Assembly (NCBI GenBank): GCA_963812505.1
Contig: CAWEVM010000003.1
Coordinates: 1 to 64,000, forward strand
Length of the DNA: 64,000 nt
Direction of reading: 5' to 3'
Source: JAMXLO01 sp963812505
GTDB taxonomy: Bacteria > Pseudomonadota > Alphaproteobacteria > Acetobacterales > Acetobacteraceae
Both the position numbers and the translations under genes were made by a program. The notes beneath the pieces were generated by a model. It searched no databases. It saw only the letters and a program-made list of their open reading frames with translations, and was not told the DNA's origin. Below, one piece after another: positions 61,317 to 64,000 of this stretch (position 1 is its first letter; every line of letters starts with the position of its first letter).

Positions 61317-62633
61317 TCATCGCGGGAACTCCGCGAGCAGCGCGGCACGCCCGTGCAGCCTGGCCAGGTCGGTATCCGGGAGGCGTGCCTCGCAGCCCGC
61401 GACCACGGCCTGCGCACGCCTGTGCAGCACGTCGCGCAGCGCCGGATCGCGCAGCGTGCCGGCAATGTCGGCGTAGGCGCGAAGCAGGCGCAGGCTCACC
61501 GCGACATCGCCAGTGCCGTAGTGGCGGATCTGCTCGAACGCCGTATCGAGCAGGCCGTCGAAGCTGATCCAGGGCAGCACGACGCGCAGCACGTGCGGCG
61601 GGTCATACAGATGCGATGTCGGCCGAACGCGGCCAACCCAGCGGATCATGATGCGGCTGAGTTGATCGACGCAACTGATCGCCGTACTCGGATCGTTCAC
61701 CGCCGGCGAGATCGCGCGCAATGCGATATCGACGATTTGGATGATGCCGAATTCGACGTCCTGTTGCAGCGTCCGGGTCGGGCCGATATCGATGGTGCCG
61801 CGCAGCTCCGCGATCAGGTCGTGCGTCAGCCGATCCGGCCGCGATACCAGCAGCAGCGCGACGCCGACAGGAATGAAATGACCGACGCGGCGCTGCACGC
61901 GTACGCGGACGCCATGGCTGCGGGCGAGATAGACCAGACGCCCCACGTCAATGAACCGTACATAGCCGGATATCTCGCCGGCGATGGCGGTCTCATCGTC
62001 GAGCGCAGGCACCTCCGGCGGAACAGCCCGATACAGTGACATACGCGTCCGCGGCATGAGTTCGTCGATCACCAGCTCGGTCTCGCGGGCGATGCGATCG
62101 ATGATGTGATTGACGCTGACCGATTGAGAGATGTGATTGATGAAGAAGATCAGCCAGCCGACGCACAGCAGCGCCAGCAGCATTGCGCCGAGCAGCGTGG
62201 CAACGGGTGCGAACGGGTATGGCTGCGAGCGCGCGGCGGGCAACGCCGCGATGCAGTAGGTGAACGTCCCGAGGAACACGCCCAGCGTCCATTGCGTCGT
62301 GCGGTCACGGACGAAGTTGACCAGGATGCGCGGCGAGAACTGGGTGGAGGCGAGCGTCAGCGTCATCAGCAGGATGGCGAAAACGATGGACACCACGGTC
62401 ATGATCGATCCGGCGATGGCGCCGAAGATCATTTGCGCCATCTGGGCATCCTGGTGCGAAGGGAACAACGTCTCCGGCAGCCAGGCCGCGATGGATGGCA
62501 CCGCCTCCTCCATCGAGGACAACACGGCGCCGGCCGCACCCAGCAGCAATGCGATGACCAGCGGGCGCACCAGGAAGCCGCCGCGCAGCGCATACATCAA
62601 CGAACGGAACATGAGGGGCAGCGAGCGGTGCAT
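61317..62633 (-). CDS. DUF2254 membrane protein
   Basis: A 438-residue protein from ATG 62633. Four hydrophobic segments lie in the N-terminal half (for example PLVIALLLGAAGAVLSSM, FGAIAGSIMTVVSIVFAILL, LGVFLGTFTYCIAAL and LLGAMLLALLCVGWLIFF). A soluble domain with AIAGEISGYVRFIDVGRLV and IVDIALRAISPAVNDPSTAI follows, a motif typical of DUF2254. The function is unknown. It is divergent from hisI with an intergenic hairpin (62707-62723). Confidence 0.9.
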   Translation of the reverse strand: MHRSLPLMFRSLMYALRGGFLVRPLVIALLLGAAGAVLSSMEEAVPSIAAWLPETLFPSHQDAQMAQMIFGAIAGSIMTVVSIVFAILLMTLTLASTQFSPRILVNFVRDRTTQWTLGVFLGTFTYCIAALPAARSQPYPFAPVATLLGAMLLALLCVGWLIFFINHISQSVSVNHIIDRIARETELVIDELMPRTRMSLYRAVPPEVPALDDETAIAGEISGYVRFIDVGRLVYLARSHGVRVRVQRRVGHFIPVGVALLLVSRPDRLTHDLIAELRGTIDIGPTRTLQQDVEFGIIQIVDIALRAISPAVNDPSTAISCVDQLSRIMIRWVGRVRPTSHLYDPPHVLRVVLPWISFDGLLDTAFEQIRHYGTGDVAVSLRLLRAYADIAGTLRDPALRDVLHRRAQAVVAGCEARLPDTDLARLHGRAALLAEFPR

Positions 62634-62706
62634 GCGGGATCGTCCGGACAATTATGCCAGTGCGCAATGGAAACCGGGCCTCGGGCCCCACCTGACGGAT
62701 GGATTG

Positions 62707-62723
62707 CAAAGGCTCCGCCTTTG
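62707..62723. repeat. small perfect hairpin CAAAGGC-TCC-GCCTTTG
   Basis: In the divergent spacer between DUF2254 and hisI, CAAAGGC-TCC-GCCTTTG forms a 7-bp stem with a 3-base loop, followed by GGGGTCCGGGGGCCAAGCCC. It resembles dispersed GC-rich palindromic units of alphaproteobacteria. No T-tract follows, so it is not a clear terminator; nothing else is visible in the spacer. Confidence 0.4.
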
Positions 62724-62811
62724 CTGGGGTCCGGGGGCCAAGCCCTCTGGCGGGTTGCAGAGCGGCGCCCTGATCTTTCCCAACGCGCTGCTCCGCTCCA
62801 AGATGACAGCC

Positions 62812-63219
62812 ATGAGCGAACAAGACATCGTGGCCGCCATCCGCTTCGACGCCGCGGGGTTGGTCCCCGCCATAGCGCAGCAGCATGACACAGGCGAGAT
62901 ACTGATGCTGGCCTGGATGAACCGTGACTCTGTGGTGGAGACGATCGCCACCAATCGCGTCTGTTACTTCAGCCGCAGCCGCAACGCGCTATGGCGCAAA
63001 GGCGAGACCTCCGGTCAGGTGCAGCACCTCAAGGAACTGCGCATCGACTGTGACGGCGACACGCTGCTGCTGCTGGTCGATCAGGCGGGCGTCGCCTGCC
63101 ATACCGGCCGGCGCAGTTGCTTCTTCCGTGCAGCGCGGAATGGCGAGCTGATAGAGATCGCAACGCCATTGGTATCACCGGAGACCTTGTACGGCGGCCA
63201 CGGCACCGTGAAGCGGTGA
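62812..63219 (+). CDS. hisI: phosphoribosyl-AMP cyclohydrolase
   Basis: HisI opens the ring of phosphoribosyl-AMP in histidine synthesis, a zinc-dependent step. The 135-residue protein (start ATG 62812, or ATG 62803) has LMLAWMNRDSVVETIATNR, VCYFSRSRNALWRKGETSGQ, the metal segment RIDCDGDTLLLL (C-D-x-D) and VACHTGRRSCFF (zinc Cys). It is stand-alone here, as in many alphaproteobacteria where hisI is separate from hisE. Confidence 0.95.
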   Translation: MSEQDIVAAIRFDAAGLVPAIAQQHDTGEILMLAWMNRDSVVETIATNRVCYFSRSRNALWRKGETSGQVQHLKELRIDCDGDTLLLLVDQAGVACHTGRRSCFFRAARNGELIEIATPLVSPETLYGGHGTVKR

Positions 63220-63279
63220 CCCCAGTCCTTGTCGGTATCCTCGCGGATTGAACCGGAGATGCCGCGCGTTTCGGTAGGG

Positions 63280-63750
63280 CTACGTGCGTGAGTGCGCACC
63301 CGACCACCGCGCCGCGGCCGCGTCGTCCGTTGCACGCGCCTCGACCCAGTTTACCCCACCGTCCGCGAACTCCTCCTTCTTCCAGAAGGGTGCTCTTGTC
63401 TTCAGCCAGTCGATCAGGAACGCGGTGGCATCAAGCGCCGGCTGGCGGTGCGCTGCGGCAGCCAGCACCAGCACGATGTTCTCGCCTGCGGTCAGCCGGC
63501 CAACGCGGTGGATCACCGTGCAGCCAAGCAGGTTCCACCGCCGTTCGGCTTCCTCCGTGATGGCTGTGATGGCCCGCAAGGTCATTGCCGGATAATGCTC
63601 CAGCGTCATCGCCGCGACACGATCCTGCGCATTGCTGCGCACTGTGCCGACGAAGCAGCCAATGCCACCGATATCGCTGCGTCCGCCAGTCAGCGCGCCG
63701 AATTCCGCGCCGATGTCGAAATCCGCAGTCTGCACGCTGATCCGTGCCAT
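63280..63750 (-). CDS. moaE: molybdopterin synthase large subunit
   Basis: MoaE and MoaD convert cPMP to molybdopterin. The 156-residue protein has GGIGCFVGTVRSN, LEHYPAMTLRAIT, VIHRVGRLTAGENIVLVLAA and the active-site Lys pattern KTRAPFWKKEEF (the conserved K in the K-T-x-A-P-F-W-K-K). The moaD gene lies immediately upstream with four bases between, on the same strand. Confidence 0.95.
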   Translation of the reverse strand: MARISVQTADFDIGAEFGALTGGRSDIGGIGCFVGTVRSNAQDRVAAMTLEHYPAMTLRAITAITEEAERRWNLLGCTVIHRVGRLTAGENIVLVLAAAAHRQPALDATAFLIDWLKTRAPFWKKEEFADGGVNWVEARATDDAAAARWSGAHSRT

Positions 63751-63754
63751 GCCG

Positions 63755-64000
63755 TCAGCCTCCGGTCACCGGTGGAAAGAAAGCCACCTCGTCGCCGGGG
63801 CCGACCCGCGCCGTGGGCTCGGCAAAATCCTGGTTCACCGCGCAGCGCACCGTGCGGCGGTTGGCGAAGGCGCTCGCGTGGCCAGGGCTGCGCTCGGCGA
63901 GCCATGCGATCAGATCGCCGACGGTACGCACGTCGGCAGGCGGCGTTACGTTCTCCTCCGAGGTGCCGGTCCGCTCGCGCAGCCAGGCGAAATACAGAAT
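63755..64000 (-). CDS. moaD: molybdopterin synthase small subunit, N-terminus beyond window
   Basis: The reverse strand is open from the window edge to a stop at 63755, 81 codons. It reads ILYFAWLRERTGTSEE near the start and ends in the diagnostic PGDEVAFFPPVTGG, the Gly-Gly tail that becomes a thiocarboxylate in MoaD. The first few residues are missing. It is upstream of moaE by four bases. Confidence 0.92.
   Translation of the reverse strand: MLYFAWLRERTGTSEENVTPPADVRTVGDLIAWLAERSPGHASAFANRRTVRCAVNQDFAEPTARVGPGDEVAFFPPVTGG

Noticed and set aside
1..64000. CRISPR array, transposase, integrase, toxin-antitoxin or restriction genes.
   Set aside because: No regular spaced repeats or matching protein motifs were found anywhere in the window.

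Overview
The window is GC-rich (roughly two thirds G+C by eye) chromosomal DNA with short intergenic spaces and many ATGA/GTGA stop-start overlaps. Gene content points to an alphaproteobacterium, most likely Rhodospirillales/Acetobacteraceae. Supporting signs are the kdsD-lptC-lptA-lptB-rpoN-hpf block, an Hsp20 gene followed by a DUF1150 gene, and a short RNase D next to a tRNA. The family-level placement is an inference from gene order, not from a marker search.

Layout. 1-4.8 kb: end of a PAS-domain signalling gene, then dapD-dapE (lysine/peptidoglycan precursor), two tandem related membrane proteins and an ACC deaminase (acdS). 5-9.8 kb: a two-component pair downstream of truA, fmt and def. 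9.8-17.2 kb: hsp20-DUF1150, then on the minus strand the LPS-transport/sigma-54/ribosome-hibernation block, a frameshifted RNase D gene and tRNA-Leu(CAG). 17.3-33.1 kb: mixed metabolism and membrane genes: a hybrid histidine kinase, a frameshifted ribokinase, cytochrome c, a large patatin-like membrane protein, a frameshifted FAD oxidoreductase, a luciferase-like oxidoreductase, an epoxide hydrolase and a periplasmic caspase-fold (C13) protein.

33-44.5 kb looks like an aromatic amino acid / arylacetate degradation region: indolepyruvate ferredoxin oxidoreductase (arylpyruvate to arylacetyl-CoA), paaG-paaI-paaK (phenylacetyl-CoA branch) and an HpaB-type flavin monooxygenase, with an ABC-2 exporter inserted. 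44.5-48.7 kb: a frameshifted ClC channel with CBS domains, then denD divergent from a diaminopropionate ammonia-lyase gene.

49.5-51.4 kb is the most unusual part: four or five tiny genes resembling phage-borne small genes, including a spanin-like membrane/lipoprotein pair. They surround a promoter-hairpin-(CU-rich anti-Shine-Dalgarno)-terminator unit that reads like a small RNA or attenuator. 51.4-64 kb returns to core functions: pyrD, a HAD phosphatase, MgtA-type Mg2+ ATPase, universal stress protein, Nudix hydrolase, LuxR regulator, sugar nucleotidyltransferase, orphan acyl carrier protein, DUF2254 protein, hisI, moaE and moaD.

Four otherwise well-conserved genes (rnd, rbsK, the FAD oxidoreductase and clcA) each carry a single one-base indel. 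In each case both halves remain intact. Either the underlying assembly has residual indel errors or this strain has begun to lose several genes. This matters for any use of the annotation. No CRISPR array, transposase, integrase or rRNA gene was seen.
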